The position numbers and the translations under genes are program-made. The notes under the pieces were generated by a model. That model worked only from the letters and a program-made list of their open reading frames with translations. It had not been told where the DNA came from and ran no database searches. From the NCBI GenBank assembly GCA_022798035.1, contig JAAWLS010000090.1, positions 1 through 8,360 on the forward strand: a DNA stretch of 8,360 nt, in the 5' to 3' direction. Position 1 is the first letter of the stretch; each line of letters starts with the position of its first letter. Below are positions 1 to 7,885 of the stretch, piece after piece. The DNA comes from Lachnospiraceae bacterium. GTDB lineage: Bacteria; Bacillota; Clostridia; Lachnospirales; Lachnospiraceae.

Positions 1-608
1 AGCCGGCGGGAGCCAATTGTATGCAGGCTTCCATTGAAGCAGGGGAAATTGTGACGCTGCCGGGAGTCAGCACTATTGCAGACGGAACGGCAGTCAAGAC
101 ACCAGGAGAAAAGATTTTCCCCTATATCCGGGAGAATTTAGATGATATTGTCACGGTAGAAGATGACGAACTGATTGTGGCGTTTTTGGATATGGTGGAA
201 AATCACAAGATGGTGGTAGAGAACTCCGGACTGCTGACAGTGGCGGGGCTGCGTCATCTGAACATACAGAATAAACGGGTGGTTTCTATTTTAAGCGGCG
301 GCAATATGGACGTGATTACTATGTCCTCTGTGGTGCAGCAGGGGTTGATTTTCCGGGATAGAATATTTACTGTATCGGTTCTTCTGCCGGATAAGCCGGG
401 AGAACTCTCAAAAGTGGCGGATATTATTGCGAAACAGCAGGGAAATGTCATCAAGTTAGAGCACAATCAGTTTGTGTCGACCAATCGGAGCGCGGCTGTG
501 GAACTGCGCATCACGATGGAGGCTTTCGGTACGGAGCACAAGAAACAGATTATAAATGCGCTGGAGGAAAAGGGGTATCAGCCGAAGCTGGTGAGGACGA
601 ATCTATAG
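1..608 (+). CDS. ilvA: Threonine ammonia-lyase, C-terminal part with ACT domain (5' end outside window)
   Basis: This is the end of a PLP-dependent threonine dehydratase, which deaminates threonine to 2-oxobutyrate, the first step toward isoleucine. The reading frame is open from the window edge, before the first visible ATG at 21 (codons for PAGANC precede it), so the start lies upstream. The visible part covers the end of the catalytic fold, with the family motif TIADGTAVKTPG, then a linker. A C-terminal ACT domain follows, starting near RIFTVSVLLPDKPGELSKVA, roughly the last 80 residues. A single ACT domain is typical of the shorter (about 400 aa) clostridial enzymes rather than the longer E. 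coli IlvA. In the family ACT domains usually mediate allosteric control by amino acids; which effector acts here is not visible. The catalytic lysine is outside the window, so a biosynthetic versus catabolic role cannot be decided. The stop is TAG at 606-608, and the repeat-rich spacer starts immediately after it. Confidence 0.9.
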   Translation, partial: PAGANCMQASIEAGEIVTLPGVSTIADGTAVKTPGEKIFPYIRENLDDIVTVEDDELIVAFLDMVENHKMVVENSGLLTVAGLRHLNIQNKRVVSILSGGNMDVITMSSVVQQGLIFRDRIFTVSVLLPDKPGELSKVADIIAKQQGNVIKLEHNQFVSTNRSAAVELRITMEAFGTEHKKQIINALEEKGYQPKLVRTNL

Positions 609-641
609 TTACAAATGAGCATATTTTATACACCATGTGGA

Positions 642-781
642 GAGCGCTCATTTATGAGCAAAGTTAGCTGCGAAGCAGCGAGAAAACACTGAAGGTTGCT
701 AAACAAGTGCCAGTGGCACTTGTTTAGCAACGACCGAAGCGAAGCGTAGAACTTTGCGAATGGCGCGGGCTGAACTGTTAC
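642..781 (-). repeat. Modular intergenic hairpin repeat, copy A (rearranged or truncated)
   Basis: Read on the - strand, this begins with GTAACAGTTCAGCCC (781-767) and then GCGCCATTCGCAAAG, the same opening as copies B (5141) and C (5853). The shared core continues with a GCTGC-TTC-GCAGC hairpin (679-667) and TAACTTTGCTCATAAA. GCAAAG (757-752) pairs with CTTTGC (663-658), closing the core. Unlike B and C, a perfect 17-bp hairpin (arms 695-711 and 715-731, loop AGT) is inserted inside the core. The closing terminal repeat expected near 610-640 is not recognisable, and neither is the distal CATGCAAGCATG hairpin. AAATGAGC (613-620) can pair with GCTCATTT (646-653), so the element may extend left to the ilvA stop codon. 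The family assignment is direct from shared sequence; the left boundary is uncertain. Confidence 0.85.
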
Positions 782-782
782 G

Positions 783-830
783 AAACGAAAGAGGGTGTCA
801 AGAAAAAATACTTGACACCCTCTTTCGTTT
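783..830. terminator. Perfect 20-bp hairpin, terminator-like
   Basis: The arms at 783-802 and 811-830 are exact reverse complements of each other, 20 bp, around an 8-nt A-rich loop (AAAAAATA). It lies between ilvA with repeat A and the ylxM gene, so it could end ilvA transcription. However, the thymines lie inside the right arm and no separate U-run follows, so strength as an intrinsic terminator on the + strand is doubtful. The right arm contains the -35 hexamer of the ylxM promoter. Confidence 0.6.
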
Positions 831-840
831 ATAGTATGAT
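812..840 (+). promoter_or_regulatory. Sigma-A type promoter for ylxM-ffh
   Basis: TTGACA (812-817), a 17-bp spacer and TATGAT (835-840) make a near-consensus vegetative promoter. The expected start point is about 846-848, only some 10 nt before the ylxM ATG at 857 and right at its AAGGTG ribosome binding site (845-850). The transcript would therefore have an extremely short leader. The -35 box is embedded in the right arm of the hairpin at 783-830. Confidence 0.75.
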
Positions 841-856
841 ACCCAAGGTGATAGAA

Positions 857-1201
857 ATGGAAAAAAAGTTAATGCAGACATATCTTTATGATTTCTATGG
901 GGAACTGCTCACGGAACATCAGCGGACTGTTTATGAGGATTTTGTCTTGAATGATTTTTCCTTGAGTGAGATTGCCCAAGAAGAAGGAATCAGCCGTCAG
1001 GGAGTGCATGATTTGGTGAAACGCTGTGACAGAACTCTGGAGGGATATGAGAAAAAGCTGCACCTTTTGGAGCGGTTTTTAGACATGAAGGAAAAGGTCA
1101 CCAGAATCCGGACGCTCAGCCGGAATTATCAGGGAAAGCAGGAAGCGGCGGTAATGGAAGAGATTGCATCCATTTCCAGTCAGATATTAGAGGAGTTATA
1201 A
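857..1201 (+). CDS. ylxM: YlxM/p13 family DNA-binding-like protein, SRP-associated
   Basis: This 114-aa helical protein has a sigma-70 region 4-like helix-turn-helix at about residues 34-56 ([20 protein letters not shown]), preceded by the family signature [12 protein letters not shown] near residues 11-22. YlxM proteins are encoded next to ffh in Firmicutes and modulate SRP/FtsY activity; whether this one binds DNA is unknown. I chose ATG 857, preceded by AAGGTG with 6-nt spacing, because it gives the family's usual MEK.. N-terminus. A longer frame opening at TTG 812 would start inside the -35 box and is unlikely. The gene ends with TAA at 1199-1201, one base before the ffh start, and its last codons hold the AGGAG site (1191-1195) for ffh. 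That arrangement indicates translational coupling. Confidence 0.9.
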   Translation: MEKKLMQTYLYDFYGELLTEHQRTVYEDFVLNDFSLSEIAQEEGISRQGVHDLVKRCDRTLEGYEKKLHLLERFLDMKEKVTRIRTLSRNYQGKQEAAVMEEIASISSQILEEL

Positions 1202-1202
1202 G

Positions 1203-2558
1203 ATGGCATTTGACAGCTTATCAGAAAAATTACAAAATGTATTCAAATCTCTGCGAAGCAAGGGCCTTCTGACAGAAGACGATGTGAAAGCCGCATTGAA
1301 GGAAGTAAAACTTGCATTGCTGGAGGCAGATGTCAATTTTAAGGTAGTAAAACAGTTTGTAAAATCTGTACAGGAGCGTGCGGTCGGACAAGACGTAATG
1401 AACGGGCTGAATCCCGGACAGATGGTAATAAAGATTGTAAATGAGGAATTGGTTGCCCTGATGGGCTCTGAGACTACAGAGATTGCCCTGAAGCCAGGCG
1501 GGGAGATTACCGTGATTATGATGGCAGGTCTCCAGGGTGCGGGTAAGACAACCACCACGGCCAAGATAGCAGGAAAATTGAAACAGAAGGGCAGGAAGCC
1601 TCTGCTGGCAGCCTGCGATATTTATCGTCCCGCAGCGATTCAGCAGCTTCAGATTAATGGTGAGAAGCAGGGAGTAGAAGTATTCTCCATGGGAGACAGC
1701 CACAAGCCGGTAAACATTGCCAAGGCGGCTATTGAGCACGCTAAGGCGAAAGAGCTCAATGTGGTAATTTTGGACACAGCCGGCCGGCTTCACATTGATG
1801 AAGAGATGATGCAGGAGCTGCAGGAAATCAAAGAACAGGTGGATGTCCATCAGACCATCTTGGTGGTGGACGCCATGACAGGACAGGATGCCGTGAACGT
1901 GGCCTCCATGTTTGAAGAAAAAATAGGAATTGACGGTGTGGTACTCACGAAACTGGACGGTGATACCAGAGGCGGTGCAGCCTTATCCATCCGTGCAGTG
2001 ACCGGAAAGCCTGTACTGTATGTGGGTATGGGAGAGAAATTATCTGACTTGGAGCAGTTTTATCCGGACCGCATGGCCAACCGAATCTTAGGAATGGGAG
2101 ATGTGCTGACGCTGATTGAGAAGGCGCAGGAGAACATCGACGAAGAAAAAGCCAAAGAGCTGGAACAGAAGATGAAGAAGGCAGAGTTTGGCTTTGACGA
2201 TTATTTAGAGTCTATGAACCAGATGAAAAAAATGGGCGGAATTTCCAGCCTGCTCAGTATGATACCCGGAATGGGCGGTTCTCAGATTGCCGAGATTGAA
2301 AATGCCATGGATGAGAAAAAAATGGCCAGAATCGAAGGAATTATTTATTCCATGACGCCGAAAGAGAGAGCAAACCCTTCTATTTTAAATCCAAGCAGGA
2401 AGAACAGGATTGCAAAAGGAGCCGGGGTGGATATCAGTGAAGTCAACCGTCTGGTGAAACAATTTGAACAGAGCAGGAAAATGATGAAGCAGATGCCGGG
2501 ACTGATGGGTGGCAAGGGAAAGCGCAGAGGCGGTTTGAAAATGCCCTTTGGATTTTGA
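1203..2558 (+). CDS. ffh: Signal recognition particle protein Ffh (SRP54 GTPase)
   Basis: Ffh is a 451-aa cytosolic GTPase. Together with the 4.5S/6S RNA it binds signal sequences on ribosomes and delivers them to FtsY at the membrane. The N domain covers about residues 1-90. The G domain has the P-loop GLQGAGKTT (109-117), DIYRPAA (139-145), DTAGR (191-195), TKLDGD (249-254) and the closing loop GMGE (275-278). The M domain, from about 325 on, contains the methionine-rich finger region and the RNA-binding motif SRKNRIAKGAG (398-408). It ends in a Met/Gly/Lys-rich tail. Length and all motifs are normal. An AGGAG site inside the end of ylxM sits 7 nt from ATG 1203, so the gene is coupled to ylxM and probably driven by the promoter at 812-840. 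Confidence 0.98.
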   Translation: MAFDSLSEKLQNVFKSLRSKGLLTEDDVKAALKEVKLALLEADVNFKVVKQFVKSVQERAVGQDVMNGLNPGQMVIKIVNEELVALMGSETTEIALKPGGEITVIMMAGLQGAGKTTTTAKIAGKLKQKGRKPLLAACDIYRPAAIQQLQINGEKQGVEVFSMGDSHKPVNIAKAAIEHAKAKELNVVILDTAGRLHIDEEMMQELQEIKEQVDVHQTILVVDAMTGQDAVNVASMFEEKIGIDGVVLTKLDGDTRGGAALSIRAVTGKPVLYVGMGEKLSDLEQFYPDRMANRILGMGDVLTLIEKAQENIDEEKAKELEQKMKKAEFGFDDYLESMNQMKKMGGISSLLSMIPGMGGSQIAEIENAMDEKKMARIEGIIYSMTPKERANPSILNPSRKNRIAKGAGVDISEVNRLVKQFEQSRKMMKQMPGLMGGKGKRRGGLKMPFGF

Positions 2559-2582
2559 TTCACGGCACAGAGAAGTGGGTAA

Positions 2583-2604
2583 CAGAATGTGAAGCCGCAT
2601 TCTG
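2583..2604 (+). other. Small hairpin in the ffh-rpsP spacer
   Basis: CAGAATG (2583-2589) and CATTCTG (2598-2604) form a perfect 7-bp stem with an 8-nt loop, about 27 nt before the rpsP ribosome binding site. No U-run follows, so it is not an intrinsic terminator. It may be a processing or stability structure, but a 7-bp inverted repeat can arise by chance. Confidence 0.3.
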
Positions 2605-2645
2605 ATTCCAGATATAAAAGTACAAGAACCAGGAGGTGAGATGCG

Positions 2646-2888
2646 ATGGTAAAAATCAGATTAAAGAGAATGGGACAGAAGAAAGCCCCCTTCTATAGAA
2701 TTGTTGTAGCTGATTCCAGGTCTCCGAGAGACGGCAGATTTATTGAAGAAATCGGAACCTATGACCCAACCAAAGACCCAAGTGAATTTCATGTAAATGA
2801 AGAATTAGCCAAGAAATGGTTAAATAATGGTGCTCAGCCTACAGAGATGGTAGGAAAGATTTTCAAAGCAGCCGGTATCGAAAAATAA
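2646..2888 (+). CDS. rpsP: 30S ribosomal protein S16 (bS16)
   Basis: An 80-aa primary rRNA-binding protein of the small subunit. It opens with the family signature [20 protein letters not shown], followed by [21 protein letters not shown], and has normal length. A strong AGGAGGTGAG site (2631-2640) precedes it. An out-of-frame ATG at 2641 lies between that site and the true start at 2646; the S16 N-terminus and 9-nt spacing fix the start at 2646. It follows ffh by 87 nt and precedes the KH-protein gene by 18 nt, the standard Firmicutes order ffh-rpsP-khpA-rimM-trmD. Confidence 0.98.
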   Translation: MVKIRLKRMGQKKAPFYRIVVADSRSPRDGRFIEEIGTYDPTKDPSEFHVNEELAKKWLNNGAQPTEMVGKIFKAAGIEK

Positions 2889-2906
2889 TCTTCGTGAGGT
2901 GACGTA

Positions 2907-3137
2907 ATGAAAGAATTGGTAGAAGTAATTGCGAAAGCGCTTGTGGATTATCCTGAAGAAGTTGCAGTTACAGAGACTGAGAACGAAAAATCCATTGTGA
3001 TAGAATTACGTGTTGCCCAGGCAGATATGGGAAAGGTAATCGGGAAACAGGGGCGCATTGCAAAAGCAATCCGTGCCGTTGTGAAAGCAGCAGCAGTAAA
3101 GAGTGACAAGAAAGTTATTGTAGATATTATGCAGTAA
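2907..3137 (+). CDS. khpA: KH-domain RNA-binding protein KhpA (YlqC)
   Basis: A 76-aa protein made essentially of one KH domain. The RNA-binding GxxG loop is GKQG (46-49) within MGKVIGKQGRIAKAIR (41-56). The family binds RNA, in several Firmicutes as a partner of KhpB/Jag, and has been linked to cell-length control and sRNA/mRNA binding. The role in this organism is inferred only from family and position between rpsP and rimM. GAGGTGA (2896-2902) precedes ATG 2907. An intrinsic terminator begins 6 nt after the TAA, so khpA may be the last gene of the promoter-proximal transcript. Confidence 0.93.
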   Translation: MKELVEVIAKALVDYPEEVAVTETENEKSIVIELRVAQADMGKVIGKQGRIAKAIRAVVKAAAVKSDKKVIVDIMQ

Positions 3138-3143
3138 CGATGG

Positions 3144-3174
3144 AAATCACAGTGAAAATTCACTGTGATTTTTT
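3144..3174 (+). terminator. Intrinsic terminator after khpA
   Basis: Perfect 12-bp arms (3144-3155 and 3160-3171) enclose a 4-nt AAAT loop and run into six T residues (3169-3174). This is a textbook rho-independent terminator, placed in the middle of a cluster that is usually co-transcribed. rimM-trmD may therefore depend on readthrough or on a promoter I could not identify with confidence. Confidence 0.85.
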
Positions 3175-3235
3175 ATTCTATAGGAAAGAACTTGTCACGC
3201 TAAAGCGTGAAAGTGTCTTTCCTATAGAATAAAAA
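3170..3235. repeat. Long near-perfect hairpin between khpA and rimM
   Basis: Arms 3170-3189 and 3216-3235 are exact reverse complements (20 bp, core TTCTATAGGAAAGA). The 26-nt loop is itself a stem: TCACGC (3195-3200) pairs with GCGTGA (3205-3210) around TAAA, and ACTT/AAGT extend it with single-base bulges. The whole 66 nt folds into one rod. Its left arm uses the U-run of the khpA terminator. No coding potential is seen. It could be a second, bidirectional terminator, an attenuator or RNase III-type processing site, or a small palindromic repeat insertion. Confidence 0.8.
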
Positions 3236-3282
3236 TAATATGCGCAGGATTCTTTGTTATTACCGGGAAAGGAAACATAATT

Positions 3283-3831
3283 ATGGAAGAATTATTTCAG
3301 GTGGGCGTGATTTCCACCACCCATGGAATCCGGGGAGAAGTAAAAGTATTTCCCACAACCGATGATTCACGACGGTTTAAGAAATTGAAAAAAGTATTTC
3401 TGGACACAGGAAGAGAAAAGATTCAGCTGGAAATTGAGCAGGTCAAATTTTCCAAGAATATGGTGATTCTGAAATTCAGAGATATTGATAATATAAACGA
3501 GGTAGAAAAATATAAGGGGAAGAGCCTTCTTGTCACCAGAGAGCAGGCAGTAAAATGTGAGAAAGATGAATATTTTATTGCAGATTTGATAGGGATAAAA
3601 GTTGTGACAGAAGAGGAAAAAGTATTGGGAGAAGTGAAAGATGTTCTGCAGACAGGGGCCAATGATGTCTATGTGATTCAAGTGGCGGAGGATTCCCCTT
3701 ATATTTCACAGGTGCCGGATAAGAGCAGGGAGCTGCTGCTTCCAGCCATTCGAGACTGCATTTTGGCGATAGATATCCGGCAGCAGAAAATGAAGGTGCA
3801 TCTTATGCCGGGACTTTTGGAAGAAAGTTGA
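3283..3831 (+). CDS. rimM: Ribosome maturation factor RimM
   Basis: RimM, 182 aa here, binds the 30S head (S19) and assists late 30S assembly, including 16S processing. The N-terminal RimM barrel (about 5-88) shows HGIRGEVKV (14-22) and YKGK (77-80). The C-terminal PRC-barrel (about 95-178) shows [10 protein letters not shown] (95-104), TGANDVYV (124-131), ELLLPAI (150-156) and MPGLL (175-179). Length is in the normal range. AAAGGAAA (3268-3275) precedes ATG 3283. trmD follows after 10 nt, so the two are surely co-transcribed. The gene lies downstream of a terminator and a long hairpin; its own promoter is not obvious. Confidence 0.96.
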   Translation: MEELFQVGVISTTHGIRGEVKVFPTTDDSRRFKKLKKVFLDTGREKIQLEIEQVKFSKNMVILKFRDIDNINEVEKYKGKSLLVTREQAVKCEKDEYFIADLIGIKVVTEEEKVLGEVKDVLQTGANDVYVIQVAEDSPYISQVPDKSRELLLPAIRDCILAIDIRQQKMKVHLMPGLLEES

Positions 3832-3841
3832 GAAGAAAGAT

Positions 3842-4669
3842 ATGAATTTTTACGTGCTTACATTATTTCCGGAAATGATATTGAGCGGATTGAATACCAG
3901 TATGATTGGGCGCGCCTCTGAGGCCGGAATTCTGCATATAGAGGCGGTGGATATTCGGGAATATTCCGCCAATAAACATTACAAAGTGGATGATTACCCT
4001 TATGGAGGAGGGGCGGGCATGCTGATGCAGGCTCAGCCTGTGTACGATGCCTGGCAGTCTGTGACGGAGCGGATTGGAAAAAAGCCCCGCTGTGTTTACG
4101 TCACGCCCAGAGGAGAGACTTTCCGCCAGGAGAAAGCCAGGGAATTTGCCCTGGAAGAAGATATGATTTTTCTCTGCGGGCATTATGAGGGTATTGATGA
4201 GAGAGTGCTGGAGGAAGTTGTCACAGACTACGTATCTATTGGAGACTATGTGCTGACAGGAGGAGAACTTCCGGCCATGGTGATGATTGACGCCATTGCC
4301 CGGATGATTCCGGGAGTTTTGGGAAATGGGGCCTCTGCCCAGTCAGAGTCTTTTGAGGGAAATCTGCTGGAATATCCTCAGTATTCCAGGCCGGAAGAGT
4401 GGAGAGGCAGAAAAGTGCCTCCGGTTCTGCTGTCGGGACATCACAAAAATATCGAAGCATGGCGCAGACAGCAGTCTATCTTGATGACAAAAAAGTACAG
4501 GCCGGATTTGTTGAAAGGAGCAGAATTGACAGAGCGGGAGCAGAACTGGCTGAAAGAAATAGAACGGACAGAACAGAATTCGCAGAAAGAGGCAGAATTG
4601 ACAGAGCAGAATCTGCAGAAAGAAGCAGAACGGACAGAGCAGAATCTGCTGAAAGGAGAAACAGAATGA
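3842..4669 (+). CDS. trmD: tRNA (guanine-37-N1)-methyltransferase TrmD with repetitive C-terminal extension
   Basis: TrmD methylates G37 of tRNAs using S-adenosylmethionine, preventing +1 frameshifting. It works as a dimer with a trefoil-knot (SPOUT) fold. Visible motifs are YPYGGGAGM (52-60), LCGHYEGIDERV (111-122), SIGDYVLTGGELP (132-144), ARMIPGVLG (153-161), YPQYSRPEEWRG (178-189) and VLLSGHHKNIEAWR (195-208). Arg154, a catalytic partner in the H. influenzae enzyme, is present. The position of its catalytic Asp169 holds Glu169 here (SESF). The usual protein ends near residue 240; this one has 275 aa because of a Glu/Gln-rich tail (241-275) encoded by a 33-bp tandem repeat. The ribosome binding site is weak (GAAGAAAG, 3832-3839). 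The stop codon overlaps the next start as ATGA (4666-4669). Confidence 0.97.
   Translation: MNFYVLTLFPEMILSGLNTSMIGRASEAGILHIEAVDIREYSANKHYKVDDYPYGGGAGMLMQAQPVYDAWQSVTERIGKKPRCVYVTPRGETFRQEKAREFALEEDMIFLCGHYEGIDERVLEEVVTDYVSIGDYVLTGGELPAMVMIDAIARMIPGVLGNGASAQSESFEGNLLEYPQYSRPEEWRGRKVPPVLLSGHHKNIEAWRRQQSILMTKKYRPDLLKGAELTEREQNWLKEIERTEQNSQKEAELTEQNLQKEAERTEQNLLKGETE
4522..4659 (+). repeat. 33-bp tandem repeat (about four units) at the 3' end of trmD
   Basis: Units lie at 4522-4560 (with a 6-nt insertion GGGAGC), 4561-4593, 4594-4626 and 4627-4659. They encode 11-residue blocks of the type ERTEQNLQKEA. Odd and even units alternate: 4522 and 4594 start AGAATTGACAGAGC, while 4561 and 4627 start AGAACGGACAGA. 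This suggests duplication of a two-unit block. The last unit contains the AAAGGAGA site (4651-4658) of the next gene. A similar TTGAAAGGAGCAGAATTGA string at 4510-4528 may be the remnant of the ancestral trmD end. Every unit is a multiple of three, so both overlapping frames stay open. Confidence 0.88.
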
Positions 4670-5133
4670 ATTGTGAAGAGAGCAGATACGGGCAGCGGGC
4701 AGAGGAAAATTTTTTAAAAGGCTATAATTGCTCCCAGGCAGTGTTTTTGGCATTTTCAGATTTGTATGAATTAGACGAGGAGACAGCGGCGAAGCTCAGC
4801 TCTTCTTTTGGAGGAGGAATGGGCAGGCTGCGGGAAGTCTGCGGGGCAGTCAGCGGTATGTTTCTGACGGCGGGGGTTTTATATGGCTATGATAAACCAA
4901 AGGATTTTCAGGGGAAAAAAGAACATTACGAGAGAATTCAGCAGCTTGCGAAAGCGTACGAGGAAGAAAACGGCTCTATTGTCTGCCGGGAACTTTTAGG
5001 ACTGAACAAGAAGAGAGAGGAGCCTGTGCCAGAGCAGAGAACGGAGAAATACTATGAGAAACGCCCCTGTCCCAAATTGGTGCGGATGGCGGCGTCTATT
5101 ATGGAACAGTATATACAGGAGCATCCGCTGTAG
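4666..5133 (+). CDS. C_GCAxxG_C_C family (putative redox) protein
   Basis: A 155-aa soluble protein with the four spaced cysteines of this family: Cys22 in GYNCSQAV, Cys59 in VCGAVSGM (the CGAxxG motif), Cys107 in IVCRELLG and Cys135 in RPCPKLV. A glycine-rich stretch SSSFGGGMGR (46-54 region) precedes the second. Family members are predicted to bind a metal or cofactor or act as redox proteins, but the biochemical function is unknown. I chose ATG 4666 because AAAGGAGA (4651-4658) sits 7 nt upstream and the family N-terminus begins just before the first cysteine. The frame is also open upstream to 4399, but only as the shadow of the trmD repeat. The ATGA overlap with trmD implies translational coupling. 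No intrinsic terminator is seen after it; repeat copy B starts 7 nt past the stop codon. Confidence 0.88.
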   Translation: MNCEESRYGQRAEENFLKGYNCSQAVFLAFSDLYELDEETAAKLSSSFGGGMGRLREVCGAVSGMFLTAGVLYGYDKPKDFQGKKEHYERIQQLAKAYEEENGSIVCRELLGLNKKREEPVPEQRTEKYYEKRPCPKLVRMAASIMEQYIQEHPL

Positions 5134-5140
5134 GGATAAA

Positions 5141-5297
5141 CCAGTTCAGCCGCGCCATTCGCAAAGGCGCCGAAGGCGCTTTCTCGCTGCTGCGCAGCTA
5201 ACTTTGCTCATAAAAAGGCGCTCCCCCATACCGAAACAGTAGAAGTTCAGCCATGCAAGCATGGCACACTTCTACTGTTTCGGTATGGTTGAACTGG
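5141..5297 (+). repeat. Modular intergenic hairpin repeat, copy B
   Basis: The ends CCAGTTCAGCC (5141-5151) and GGTTGAACTGG (5287-5297) are complementary over 11 positions, with one G-T wobble. The core pairs GCGCC (5152-5156) with GGCGC (5217-5221) and GCAAAG (5161-5166) with CTTTGC (5202-5207). It encloses two 5-bp hairpins, GCGCC-GAA-GGCGC (5167-5179) and GCTGC-TGC-GCAGC (5186-5198). A distal 21-bp perfect stem (5226-5246 with 5268-5288) is tipped by GCCATG-CAAG-CATGGC (5250-5265). There is no open reading frame of its own. It lies between the C_GCAxxG_C_C gene and the groES promoter, where it may also protect the 3' end of the upstream mRNA. No clear target duplication flanks it. Confidence 0.92.
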
Positions 5298-5338
5298 AGA
5301 AATAAATCTAAACTTTTTATAAAATATGAAAATCTATA

Positions 5339-5367
5339 TTGACAAAGAAAATGGGGAGTGCTAAATT
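5339..5367 (+). promoter_or_regulatory. Sigma-A type promoter of groESL
   Basis: TTGACA (5339-5344), a 17-bp spacer and TAAATT (5362-5367) give a vegetative promoter with an expected start near 5374, just before the CIRCE operator. That is the usual arrangement in Gram-positive groESL operons. A CIRCE half-site, GAGTGCTAA (5356-5364), covers the end of the spacer and the first bases of the -10 box. Confidence 0.75.
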
Positions 5368-5381
5368 ATGTACATAAGAAA

Positions 5382-5408
5382 TTAGCACTCGTTTTTATTG
5401 AGTGCTAA
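5382..5408. promoter_or_regulatory. CIRCE operator (HrcA binding site)
   Basis: TTAGCACTC (5382-5390), a 9-nt spacer and GAGTGCTAA (5400-5408) match the CIRCE consensus perfectly. HrcA represses groESL through this inverted repeat, and its activity depends on GroEL, giving feedback control. A third half-site, GAGTGCTAA at 5356-5364, lies upstream inside the promoter and could pair with the left arm of the operator. Confidence 0.97.
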
Positions 5409-5414
5409 TAACAA

Positions 5415-5823
<409 letters not shown>

Positions 5824-5844
5824 TGAAGCAGGTGTAAGCCAGGA

Positions 5845-7730
<1,886 letters not shown>

Positions 7731-7764
7731 TTTAAACTATTTATATATAGAAGAATTGTGAAAT

Positions 7765-7802
7765 AAAAAACCACGGCAGCTGAGAGACTGCCGTGGTTTT
7801 TT
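7765..7802 (+). terminator. Intrinsic terminator of groESL
   Basis: Perfect 15-bp arms (7765-7779 and 7788-7802) contain the GC-rich core CCACGGCAG/CTGCCGTGG and an 8-nt loop. The stem is preceded by six A and ends in six T, so it can act in both directions. It closes the groESL operon. Confidence 0.95.
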
Positions 7803-7822
7803 GTGTATAGGAAATTTGTTTG

Positions 7823-7851
7823 TTGACAGTCAGACCGTTATGTCCTAAAAT
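7823..7851 (+). promoter_or_regulatory. Sigma-A type promoter of the HPt gene
   Basis: TTGACA (7823-7828), a 17-bp spacer and TAAAAT (7846-7851) form a strong vegetative promoter. The expected start is near 7858, leaving a leader of about 28 nt before the ATG at 7886. It begins 21 nt after the groESL terminator, so the HPt gene is transcribed independently. Confidence 0.8.
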
Positions 7852-7885
7852 TAAGAAGAAAGTGACAAAAAATGGAGGAAACAAT

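Noticed and set aside
812..856. Upstream extension of YlxM from TTG 812
   Set aside because: The TTG is the -35 box itself, it has no ribosome binding site, and the expected transcript starts near 847. ATG 857 has AAGGTG and gives the family N-terminus.
3223..3263. Candidate rimM promoter elements (TATAGA, TAATAT, TATTAC)
   Set aside because: None has an acceptable -35 at 16-18 bp spacing, and the last would start transcription at the ribosome binding site.
4399..4665. N-terminal extension of the C_GCAxxG_C_C protein from GTG 4399, through the repeat region
   Set aside because: This is the shadow frame of trmD, kept open because the repeat unit is a multiple of three and rich in AGA/GAR codons. 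The family start and AAAGGAGA point to ATG 4666.
5136..5306. ATAAA at 5136-5140 and 5302-5306 as a target duplication around copy B
   Set aside because: It is only 5 A/T-rich bases and does not abut the right end of the element; chance similarity is likely.
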